From NCBI GenBank assembly GCA_002298885.1, contig DBMK01000137.1, positions 1 through 10,833 on the forward strand: DNA of 10,833 nt, read 5' to 3'. Position numbers and translations under genes: made by a program. Positions 5,359 through 10,833 of the stretch are shown piece after piece (the first letter of the stretch is position 1; each line of letters opens with the position of its first letter). Under the pieces are notes generated by a model that saw only the letters and a list, made by a program, of their open reading frames with translations, was not told the origin of the DNA and searched no databases. The DNA comes from Anaerolineaceae bacterium UBA700. GTDB lineage: Bacteria; Chloroflexota; Anaerolineae; Anaerolineales; Anaerolineaceae.

Positions 5359-7138
5359 CCTGGCGCGGGGTGCATTCAAACACCTGGATGGTATCGAACG
5401 TCTGCACAGGCATCAAATCTCCGCAGTTCAAGCCCGAAAGTAACACGTGGCGGTCCCTGGCGACCGAATCCAGGGTCTGGCCTTCGTCGGTCGAGACGAC
5501 AGCCAGGACGCGTTTGAATCCCAGTTCGGGCTGAAAACGGGTGAAGGACTGTCCGCGTGCCATGACGTAATACCATAATGCCGCGTTATCCGGGAACGAG
5601 ACCAGGTATTTATCCTGATCCTGGAGGTGGTCGACCAGGTAATCCGCGGCCTGCTCCACGCCCCCCTTTTGCGCCAGGTCGGCCGGCAGAGCCGGCGCCA
5701 CCTGGACCGCGGTGACAAACACGAAGAGCAAGACGCAGCCGGCGACCAACGGCGGGAGCCGCCGGCCGGCAGGAAAACGCCTGAACAGCAGCTCAACCAG
5801 CCCTAAAATGCCGGCGGCCGTCCACATCAAAACCACCGGCACCAGGAAGACCCACACCTTCTCAAACGCATTCGGGCGGCGCAGGACGAGCAAAGCGCCG
5901 ATCCAAACCAGCGCCGCCACCTGCAGTGGAAAACGAGAGCGCCCGACGCGCATTTCGATTACGAATGAAATAAAAAATCCGGCAATCAGGATCCAAACCA
6001 GCACCGCCGGGAGAGGCCCGGTCCACTGCTGCCAGGTTTCTTGGAAACGGCTGAGAATCGTCGCTGGAAAATCGCGCCAGGATAAGGAAGCCACAAATTC
6101 ATTCCCAAACACAAGGCTAAACCCGGAACGCAAGAAAATGGGCATGTAAGCCAGCAGGGTTAAGATGGCCGTGGCGATCCCAGATACAGCCAGATAAAGG
6201 CTGAATTCCAGCTTCGAGCTGTATGGCTGAGGAGATTTGGAGAAGAGATGGGACAGGAACAGCCAGGCAAAAACCACTCCAAATGGAAACAGCATAACCG
6301 GAACCGTATAGAAACCGATTGCGCTGAGCAGGCTCAATACCCCCCAGGCCACCCGGTTCTTATGCTCGAGGAGGTAACTCCCCAACCACAGGCTAAGCAA
6401 AAAGATCAGGGCTACCAGGGTGTAGCCCCGGGCGGAGGTCGAGTAATAGATCAACGCCGGTATGTAGGCGGACAATGCCGCCGTAACCAGGGCAATCGGA
6501 CGGTCATACAGCTTCGCCGCCAGCTTGTAGACCACCAGGACGATTGCCAGGCCGGCAGCCAGCGCCGGCAAGCGCACCGTCCAGGGCTGCAGCCCAAACA
6601 GGCGAGTCGTCAGGTAGATCAGAATGGTGTGGAAAACGTGGTTATTCGGCAGGTGGTAATCGCTGATGGCCGTCTGAAAGGAGCCCGAGGCAAACGCGAC
6701 GTAAGAATAGGACTCGTCATGGCTCATCGGTTGGTTGATGAATTCCAGGCGAAAAATAAATCCCGCGGCAAATATGAGCAAAAGCAGGAATAACAAGCCC
6801 AGGTCGGGCCTGGCAGGCTGCAGATCGCGGATAAAAGCGGTAAAATCATCCGGCAGCCGGGTGGCGAACTGGAGCGCATTTCTCCAGGCCTGCCTGCGCC
6901 AGAAGAGCAAGATTGAGGCGCCAGCCCACAACCCAACCCCCACGAACCGGAAGATCCAGGTAAACACCGGAAAGTTGGTTGAGTCGAGGGCCTCAAAGCC
7001 TTTCTTGTCAAAAAAAGAATTAAGGAACGGCTCGACCACGCCGTAAGGCTGGGTAGAAAGCCAAAGAATAATTCCGCCGGCGATAATCAGCAAAAAGGCG
7101 GCCAGAATCCATAAAACCCTGCTTGCACGAGACTTCAT
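5342..7138 (-). CDS. ArnT/PMT-like (GT39) membrane glycosyltransferase
   Basis: A 598-residue polytopic membrane protein with about twelve to fourteen hydrophobic segments (first at about 8-27, last at about 463-482) and a soluble C-terminal region from about 483. The clearest family mark is the acidic pair in the first external loop, EFINQPMSHDESYSY (132-146), with Asp141-Glu142 as expected for the GT39/ArnT-like group. It is followed by NNHVFHTIL (165-173), TVRLPAL (187-193) and SARGYTL (235-241). Such enzymes use polyprenyl-phosphate sugars as donors; the donor and acceptor here are unknown. The start has a basic N-terminus before the first helix. An AGGA lies 13 nt upstream. It is convergent with and overlaps folK, and has its own promoter candidate at 7174-7202. 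Confidence 0.85.
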   Translation of the reverse strand: MKSRASRVLWILAAFLLIIAGGIILWLSTQPYGVVEPFLNSFFDKKGFEALDSTNFPVFTWIFRFVGVGLWAGASILLFWRRQAWRNALQFATRLPDDFTAFIRDLQPARPDLGLLFLLLLIFAAGFIFRLEFINQPMSHDESYSYVAFASGSFQTAISDYHLPNNHVFHTILIYLTTRLFGLQPWTVRLPALAAGLAIVLVVYKLAAKLYDRPIALVTAALSAYIPALIYYSTSARGYTLVALIFLLSLWLGSYLLEHKNRVAWGVLSLLSAIGFYTVPVMLFPFGVVFAWLFLSHLFSKSPQPYSSKLEFSLYLAVSGIATAILTLLAYMPIFLRSGFSLVFGNEFVASLSWRDFPATILSRFQETWQQWTGPLPAVLVWILIAGFFISFVIEMRVGRSRFPLQVAALVWIGALLVLRRPNAFEKVWVFLVPVVLMWTAAGILGLVELLFRRFPAGRRLPPLVAGCVLLFVFVTAVQVAPALPADLAQKGGVEQAADYLVDHLQDQDKYLVSFPDNAALWYYVMARGQSFTRFQPELGFKRVLAVVSTDEGQTLDSVARDRHVLLSGLNCGDLMPVQTFDTIQVFECTPRQVTGSP

Positions 7139-7173
7139 ATTCGATTGTTTATCCTGTGAAAAGGCCTTCTGTG

Positions 7174-7202
7174 ATTATCCAACTGCTTGTAAAAATCGTC
7201 AA
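7174..7202 (-). promoter_or_regulatory. Sigma70-type promoter candidate of the glycosyltransferase gene
   Basis: Read on the minus strand, TTGACG (plus 7197-7202) is a 5/6 match to the -35 consensus and GATAAT (plus 7174-7179) a 5/6 match to the -10, with exactly 17 bp between them. The expected start of transcription is near 7167, giving a leader of about 28 nt before the ATG at 7138. It overlaps the opposing promoter candidate of the lipoprotein gene. Confidence 0.6.
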
Positions 7203-7216
7203 TGATTGGGTATGAT
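7187..7216 (+). promoter_or_regulatory. Sigma70-type promoter candidate of the PEBP-folP unit
   Basis: TTGTAA at 7187-7192 (4/6) and TATGAT at 7211-7216 (5/6) are 18 bp apart. Transcription would start near 7223, upstream of the AGGAGG at 7243. Its -35 box lies within the spacer of the opposing promoter candidate at 7174-7202, so the two would compete or be regulated together. Confidence 0.45.
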
Positions 7217-7242
7217 AGAAATGCATTCTTTGCAGCCCATTC

Positions 7243-7248
7243 AGGAGG
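7243..7248 (+). promoter_or_regulatory. Ribosome-binding site fixing the lipoprotein start
   Basis: AGGAGG lies 5 bp before the ATG at 7254. It rules against the in-frame TTG at 7206, which would put 16 extra residues before the lipoprotein signal peptide. Confidence 0.85.
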
Positions 7249-7253
7249 TGCTG

Positions 7254-7919
7254 ATGCGTGCCTTGATTGTAACGCTGCTGGCCAGCCTGCTCATTTCATC
7301 CTGCGCGGCCGCCGGCAGCGATATCCCCACGGTGACACCGGCGCCTCAAACCGAAACGCCTGGCGCTGCTGCCCAGCCTGGTCAGCAAGCCGGGGGCTCG
7401 GCGGCGACCCTTCAGCCGGCCGCAACCGGTACAGGAACTCCTCAATCCAACATGGAGGACACGATGAAAATCTCAAGCCCCGCTTTTAACGACGGGCAGC
7501 CTATTCCCAAAAAATTCACCTGCCAGGGTGAGAATGTATCTCCGGCCTTGAGCTGGAGCGACGTTCCAGCCGAGGCCAGGAGCCTGGCCCTGGTGACCGA
7601 AGACCCGGATGCGCCTTCCGGGACGTTCATCCATTGGGTGGTGTACAACATGCCGCACACGCTTACGGGACTGCCCGAAAAGGTAGCCGCAACGGCCGAG
7701 GTTATCGGGATCGGCAGCCAGGGGATCGCCGGATTCGGGCGCGCCGGTTACGGCGGCCCATGCCCCCCACCCGGCAAACCGCACCGCTATTATTTCAAGC
7801 TGTACGCCCTCGACCTCGACCCCAGCCTGCCGCCGGGATTGAACGCCGCCGGGCTACAAAAACAAATCGCCGGGCACATCCTGGCCCAGGCGCAGTGGAT
7901 GGGCACCTATCAACGCTAA
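7254..7919 (+). CDS. PEBP-family (YbhB/YbcL-like) lipoprotein
   Basis: A 221-residue predicted lipoprotein carrying a phosphatidylethanolamine-binding protein (PEBP) domain of the bacterial YbhB/YbcL type. The signal peptide is residues 1-16, with lipobox ISSC and lipidated Cys17. A low-complexity Pro/Thr/Ala/Gln linker (about 20-70) leads to the domain (71-221). Domain motifs are EDPDAPSGTFIHWVVYNMP (116-134), AGYGGPCPPPGKPHRYYFK (164-182) and YALDLDPSL (184-192). The family's ligand pocket (DPDAP, HWV, GPxPP...H) is intact. Family members are described as Raf-kinase-inhibitor-like, but the role in bacteria is mostly unknown; a surface ligand-binding role is inferred from the lipidation. folP begins 4 bp after its stop, so both are probably one transcript. 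Confidence 0.92.
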   Translation: MRALIVTLLASLLISSCAAAGSDIPTVTPAPQTETPGAAAQPGQQAGGSAATLQPAATGTGTPQSNMEDTMKISSPAFNDGQPIPKKFTCQGENVSPALSWSDVPAEARSLALVTEDPDAPSGTFIHWVVYNMPHTLTGLPEKVAATAEVIGIGSQGIAGFGRAGYGGPCPPPGKPHRYYFKLYALDLDPSLPPGLNAAGLQKQIAGHILAQAQWMGTYQR

Positions 7920-7923
7920 GCCG

Positions 7924-8778
7924 ATGCTCACCTGGGGCGCTCGCACGTACGTAATGGGCATCCTCAACGCCACGCCTGACAGCTTCTCAGGGGATGGGTT
8001 GATGAAGCAGGAAGATTGGGTGGCGGCTGCCGCCGCCCAGGCCGAACGATTTGTCCAGGCCGGGGTGGACATCCTGGACATCGGCGGCGAGAGCACGCGC
8101 CCCGGGTCGCAGCCCGTTGGCGCGGCCGAGGAGCTGGAGCGGGTGCTGCCGGTGCTGGACGCCCTGGTGCGGTTGGACCTGAACGCCATCCTGTCCGTCG
8201 ACACGTATAAATCCGAGGTAGCCGAAGCCGCCTTGAAGACCGCACCAGTGTGGATCAACGACGTGTGGGGATTGCGCGCCGACCCGCGCCTGGCGGAAAT
8301 TGCAGCGCGCCAGCGAGCACCGCTGATCCTCATGCACAACCAGAGCAAACCCGCCAGCGTGGAACTGCAGGAGCGCCTCGGCGGGCGGTACACCGGCATC
8401 CATTACCAGAACCTGCTGGAGGACGTGCGCAGCCAGTTGCTGGAAAGCGTGGCGCTGGCCAAAAGCGCCGGCGTGGCGGACGAAGCCATCATCCTCGACC
8501 CCGGCCTAGGGTTTGGCAAGACGGTCGAGCAGAACCTGGAACTGATCGACCGGCTGGGCGAGATCCGGATGCTGGGATACCCGGTGCTGATCGGCCCGTC
8601 GCGCAAGTCGTTCGTCGGGTACACGCTCGACCTGCCGCCCGACCAGCGCGTCGAAGGCACGGCTGCGGCAGTGGCGGTAGGCATTTGCCGCGGCGCAGAC
8701 GTGATCCGGGTGCACGATGTGGAAACCATGGTGCGCGTAGCGCGCATGACCGACGCCATCGTGCGCAGAAAGAAGTAA
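7924..8778 (+). CDS. folP: Dihydropteroate synthase
   Basis: Condenses the pterin pyrophosphate made by FolK with p-aminobenzoate to dihydropteroate; it is the target of sulfonamides. The 284 residues give the full TIM barrel. Conserved elements in order: VMGILNATPDSFSGDG (10-25, Asn15), DIGGESTRPGSQPV (52-65), SVDTYKSEVAEAAL (91-104, Asp93), WINDVWGL (110-117, Asn112), LILMHNQ (134-140), ILDPGLGFGKT (190-200, Asp192), LIGPSRKSFVG (222-232, Lys228) and VIRVHDV (260-266). All catalytic or binding residues I would expect are present. There is no clear ribosome site; the 4-bp distance from the lipoprotein stop suggests coupling. Only 9 bp separate its stop from the convergent nucleoside hydrolase stop, and no terminator fits there. 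Confidence 0.97.
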   Translation: MLTWGARTYVMGILNATPDSFSGDGLMKQEDWVAAAAAQAERFVQAGVDILDIGGESTRPGSQPVGAAEELERVLPVLDALVRLDLNAILSVDTYKSEVAEAALKTAPVWINDVWGLRADPRLAEIAARQRAPLILMHNQSKPASVELQERLGGRYTGIHYQNLLEDVRSQLLESVALAKSAGVADEAIILDPGLGFGKTVEQNLELIDRLGEIRMLGYPVLIGPSRKSFVGYTLDLPPDQRVEGTAAAVAVGICRGADVIRVHDVETMVRVARMTDAIVRRKK

Positions 8779-8787
8779 GTACTTGCC

Positions 8788-9717
8788 CTATGGGTTAAGT
8801 ATTCGGTCGAGCCAGAACTGGTTGAAGCGCGGGCCGTCTACTTTGGTCACGATGCGGAACGGCCTCTCCAAAGGATCGGGGCGCTCGACGAGTAAGCCGT
8901 CTTTTTCCTCGATTCGCAAGGGCAGGGTTTCAAATTCGATCCCCTCGGTATATCCCAGGGCAACCGCACAGGCCAGTGGATCGTGCTGGAAATTGATGAT
9001 ATCCGCCGGCACCGCGGGATAGGTTTCGCCGTACTTTTTATCAAACTGTTCGTCCTGGGCGAAAGCCTCGGCCTGGCGGGCAATCAGCCGCGCCAGGGCA
9101 TCGCCGCGGCGCAATTCGGCCAGGTACGCCCGGCGTAGAGCGGTCTCTGCGGTGACTGAAAGCGGGATGAGGGTGGGGCTGGAATTCTGCAGGACGTGCC
9201 TGGCCGACCGGACGTCCACCTGCACATTGAAATCAAATGCGTTGGTCCAGGCCGGAAAGCCGGAGCGCGGTGGATAGACGTAGCCGCCCATGAGGAAGAG
9301 CTTTGCGGTGGACAAGATTCCCGGAAATTCGAGTTCGAGCAGGTACAAATTGGTATACGGGCCGATCCCAACCAGGGTGGCGCCCTGATCAAGGCTGCGT
9401 TTGAGCAATTGGACAGCCTCTGCGGGAGGGTTGGGCGAAGGCGCAACCGGCTCGGGCCAGTAGCGTTCCTCTGGAGGCAGCCCCAACTCATACGGATAAT
9501 AGCCCCCGGCCGTGTCCGCCCCGGCGGCCACGGGCACATCGCCGCGGCCGGCAAGCGCCAGCACGTAGCGCACGTATCCGGTGCGGCGCCCGTTCGTGTC
9601 GCCCACCACGGTCACGCCGGTCAATTCGACGCCTCCCGGCCAGCGCAGCAGCAGCGCCAGGGCGCACAGGTCATCGATATCGCCGCCCAGATCGGTATCC
9701 AGGTGGATTTTTTGCAT
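8788..9717 (-). CDS. Inosine/uridine-preferring nucleoside hydrolase family protein
   Basis: A 309-residue member of the nucleoside hydrolase superfamily, which cleaves the N-glycosidic bond of ribonucleosides to base plus ribose using a bound calcium. The N-terminal Asp cluster is DTDLGGDIDDLCAL (7-20), a form two residues longer than the classical DTDPGxDD pattern; the aspartates remain. The middle block WTNAFDFNVQVD (157-168) holds the ribose-binding Asn164 and Asp168. FQHDPLACAVAL (243-254) supplies His245 and Asp246. Substrate preference cannot be read from the sequence, and some members act on other ribosides. It is convergent with folP and divergent from xdhC, with only 53 bp to the latter's start. 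No ribosome site precedes the ATG, so a leaderless mRNA is possible. Confidence 0.9.
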   Translation of the reverse strand: MQKIHLDTDLGGDIDDLCALALLLRWPGGVELTGVTVVGDTNGRRTGYVRYVLALAGRGDVPVAAGADTAGGYYPYELGLPPEERYWPEPVAPSPNPPAEAVQLLKRSLDQGATLVGIGPYTNLYLLELEFPGILSTAKLFLMGGYVYPPRSGFPAWTNAFDFNVQVDVRSARHVLQNSSPTLIPLSVTAETALRRAYLAELRRGDALARLIARQAEAFAQDEQFDKKYGETYPAVPADIINFQHDPLACAVALGYTEGIEFETLPLRIEEKDGLLVERPDPLERPFRIVTKVDGPRFNQFWLDRILNP

Positions 9718-9724
9718 AATGGGT

Positions 9725-9730
9725 ATTTTA
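9725..9730 (-). promoter_or_regulatory. Candidate -10 for leaderless nucleoside hydrolase mRNA
   Basis: TAAAAT on the minus strand is 5/6 to the -10 consensus and ends 7 bp upstream of the ATG at 9717, so transcription would begin at or next to the start codon. A weak 4/6 -35 match (CTGATA, plus 9749-9754) lies 18 bp further upstream. The lack of any Shine-Dalgarno sequence fits. Confidence 0.35.
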
Positions 9731-9739
9731 ATCGAGTTC

Positions 9740-9748
9740 TGCTATGAT
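9740..9748 (+). promoter_or_regulatory. Extended -10 promoter candidate of xdhC
   Basis: TGCTATGAT is an extended -10 element (TGn plus TATGAT, 5/6). No -35 box is recognisable. Transcription would start near 9755, giving a very short leader that includes the GAGGAG site. It abuts the opposing nucleoside hydrolase promoter candidate. Confidence 0.45.
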
Positions 9749-9756
9749 TATCAGCA

Positions 9757-9762
9757 GAGGAG
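9757..9762 (+). promoter_or_regulatory. Ribosome-binding site fixing the xdhC start
   Basis: GAGGAG lies 8 bp before the ATG at 9771. It favours 9771 over the in-frame ATG at 9744, which lies within the -10 element and has no ribosome site. Confidence 0.85.
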
Positions 9763-9770
9763 ATAACGCG

Positions 9771-10799
9771 ATGAAACAACTCATCCAGGAAATGGCAGAA
9801 TTGTGCGGGCGGGGGGAATCCTTCGCACTGGCGACCGTGGCGACCCGCAACGGCTCGGCGCCGCGCTCGGCCGGGGCAAAGATGTTGGTGCGGCAGGACG
9901 GCTCGACGTCCGGCACGGTCGGCGGCGGGATTCTGGAAGCCCAGGTAACCGAATTGGCCAGGAAGGTGCTGCGCAGCCAGCAGGCCGTGCTGCAAGGATT
10001 CAAGTTTACCGGCGCGGACGCAGCCACCATGGACGCCATTTGTGGGGGAGAGGTGGAGGTGCTGGTGGAATGGTTGGATGCCGGCGACACAGAGGTTGCC
10101 GCGGTCATCCACGACCTGGAAGCTTCAATAAGAGGCCACCAGAAAATCTGGCTGGTATCGACCCTCCCGGCAGCAGGCTTAGCCCCTTGCCACGCCCTCG
10201 TCCACAGCGATGGGCGCGTAACCGGTTCTCTCCCCGCCGGGTTATCCACCGAGACGATCCTGGAGCTGCGCCAGCCTGCGTTGGTAGAAACCGGCGCTGG
10301 CCGCACCCTGCTGGAGCCACTGGATATCTCCGGGACGGCCTTCATTTTTGGCGCCGGGCACGTATCACGCAGCCTGGCTGAATTCACCAAGGCCGTCGGC
10401 TTCTGGACGGTAGTGCTTGACGATCGGGCGGATTACGCCAACGCCGGACGCTTCCCGACCGCAGATGAGTTGGTGGTGTTGGATTCGTTTGCTGACGCCC
10501 TGGGATGTCTTAAGGTGGACCGCGATAGTTTTATCATCATCGTCACCCGCGGCCACCTGAATGACAGAGTTGTGCTGGCACAGGCACTCAGGACCCCTGC
10601 CGGCTACATCGGCATGATCGGCAGCCGCCGAAAGTGCGCCCTGGTATTTGAGCAACTTCGCAAAGAAGGGTTTGGCGAGGATGATATCCGACGCGTGCAC
10701 GCCCCCATCGGCCTGGCGATCGACGCCGAGACCCCCGAGGAGATCGGGATCAGCATCGCAGCCGAGATGATCCAGGCCCGGGCCAAAATAAACAAATAG
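9771..10799 (+). CDS. xdhC: XdhC/CoxI-family molybdoenzyme maturation protein
   Basis: XdhC proteins bind sulfurated molybdenum cofactor and deliver it to xanthine dehydrogenase or related hydroxylases; they act in the cytoplasm. The 342 residues form the usual two domains. The N-terminal XdhC_CoxI domain shows GSAPRSAGAKMLV (28-40), GTVGGGILEAQV (48-59) and Cys91 in DAICGGEVEV (88-97). The C-terminal Rossmann-like domain shows FIFGAGHVSRSLA (191-203), DDRADYANAGRFP (217-229), TRGHLND (259-265), YIGMIGSRRK (279-288) and HAPIGLAIDAETPEEIGIS (310-328). The start is set by GAGGAG at 9757. No molybdoenzyme gene is in the window; one may lie beyond the right edge or elsewhere. Divergence from a nucleoside hydrolase fits purine metabolism, but CoxI-like roles cannot be excluded. 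Confidence 0.88.
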   Translation: MKQLIQEMAELCGRGESFALATVATRNGSAPRSAGAKMLVRQDGSTSGTVGGGILEAQVTELARKVLRSQQAVLQGFKFTGADAATMDAICGGEVEVLVEWLDAGDTEVAAVIHDLEASIRGHQKIWLVSTLPAAGLAPCHALVHSDGRVTGSLPAGLSTETILELRQPALVETGAGRTLLEPLDISGTAFIFGAGHVSRSLAEFTKAVGFWTVVLDDRADYANAGRFPTADELVVLDSFADALGCLKVDRDSFIIIVTRGHLNDRVVLAQALRTPAGYIGMIGSRRKCALVFEQLRKEGFGEDDIRRVHAPIGLAIDAETPEEIGISIAAEMIQARAKINK

Positions 10800-10804
10800 A
10801 GAAA

Positions 10805-10833
10805 TTTTTTGTGCGGGCTTCGCCCGCACAAAA
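10805..10833. other. Strong GC hairpin after xdhC, cut by window edge
   Basis: A perfect 12-bp inverted repeat: TTTTGTGCGGGC (10807-10818), loop TTC, GCCCGCACAAAA (10822-10833). It begins 7 bp after the xdhC stop. The T run lies 5' and the A run 3' of the stem on both strands. That is the reverse of an intrinsic terminator, unless a T run follows beyond the edge. It may still be a transcript-end hairpin or a dispersed palindromic repeat. Confidence 0.6.

Noticed and set aside
5712..6793. Plus-strand open frames of 145 and 181 residues (5712-6149, 6248-6793)
   Set aside because: They lie antisense inside the membrane glycosyltransferase. Their translations are Gln/Arg/Thr-rich with no domain or ribosome site, as expected from antisense of hydrophobic coding DNA.
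7206..7253. TTG start for the PEBP lipoprotein
   Set aside because: It overlaps the candidate -10 box and would bury the signal peptide; AGGAGG points to ATG 7254.
9196..9747. Plus-strand frame of 183 residues antisense to the nucleoside hydrolase
   Set aside because: The opposite strand carries clear family motifs. This frame has no recognisable features and arises from high G+C content.
1..10833. Mobile element, prophage or defence island
   Set aside because: No transposase, integrase, restriction, toxin-antitoxin or phage gene is recognisable, and most genes are housekeeping with uniform base composition.

Overview
The window is a dense, roughly 60% G+C stretch of bacterial chromosome with eleven protein genes. 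It contains no tRNA or rRNA gene, CRISPR array or transposase. The adjacent DUF3090 and SCO1664-family genes, a short homoserine dehydrogenase without an ACT domain, a large ArnT-like membrane glycosyltransferase and an XdhC-family protein together suggest Chloroflexota, probably Anaerolineae. This is inferred from gene content; there is no marker RNA to confirm it. The DUF3090/SCO1664 pair also occurs in Actinobacteria.

Layout, left to right. On the plus strand: murI (glutamate racemase, peptidoglycan precursor); a membrane-anchored SRPBCC-fold protein; a DUF3090 protein with a C-terminal metal-binding knuckle; an SCO1664-family protein related to phosphatidylinositol kinases; hom (homoserine dehydrogenase); an unidentified protein with faint thiolase-like features; and folK, joined to it by an ATGA overlap. 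On the minus strand, a 598-residue polytopic GT39/ArnT-like glycosyltransferase converges on folK, and their ends overlap by 17 bp. On the plus strand again, a PEBP-family (YbhB/YbcL-type) lipoprotein is followed 4 bp later by folP (dihydropteroate synthase). On the minus strand, a nucleoside hydrolase converges on folP. Finally, xdhC is divergent from the nucleoside hydrolase.

How the genes relate. folK and folP are consecutive steps of folate synthesis, but here they sit in separate transcription units with a membrane glycosyltransferase and a lipoprotein between them. The nucleoside hydrolase releases nucleobases. XdhC proteins help mature molybdenum hydroxylases such as xanthine dehydrogenase, so the divergent pair may belong to purine salvage or catabolism; this is an inference. 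Two divergent intergenic regions (7139-7253 and 9718-9770) carry closely packed or overlapping promoter candidates.

The most unusual structure is not a gene. Three gene boundaries (1-21, 1616-1740 and 4127-4182) carry different degenerate tandem arrays that all have a 7-bp period. The middle one is an inverted pair of arrays that could fold into a long hairpin, and it encodes the last residues and the stop codon of the SRPBCC gene. The other points of interest are the DUF3090/SCO1664 pair of unknown function and the unidentified gene coupled to folK. No clear multi-gene defence or mobile system is visible.
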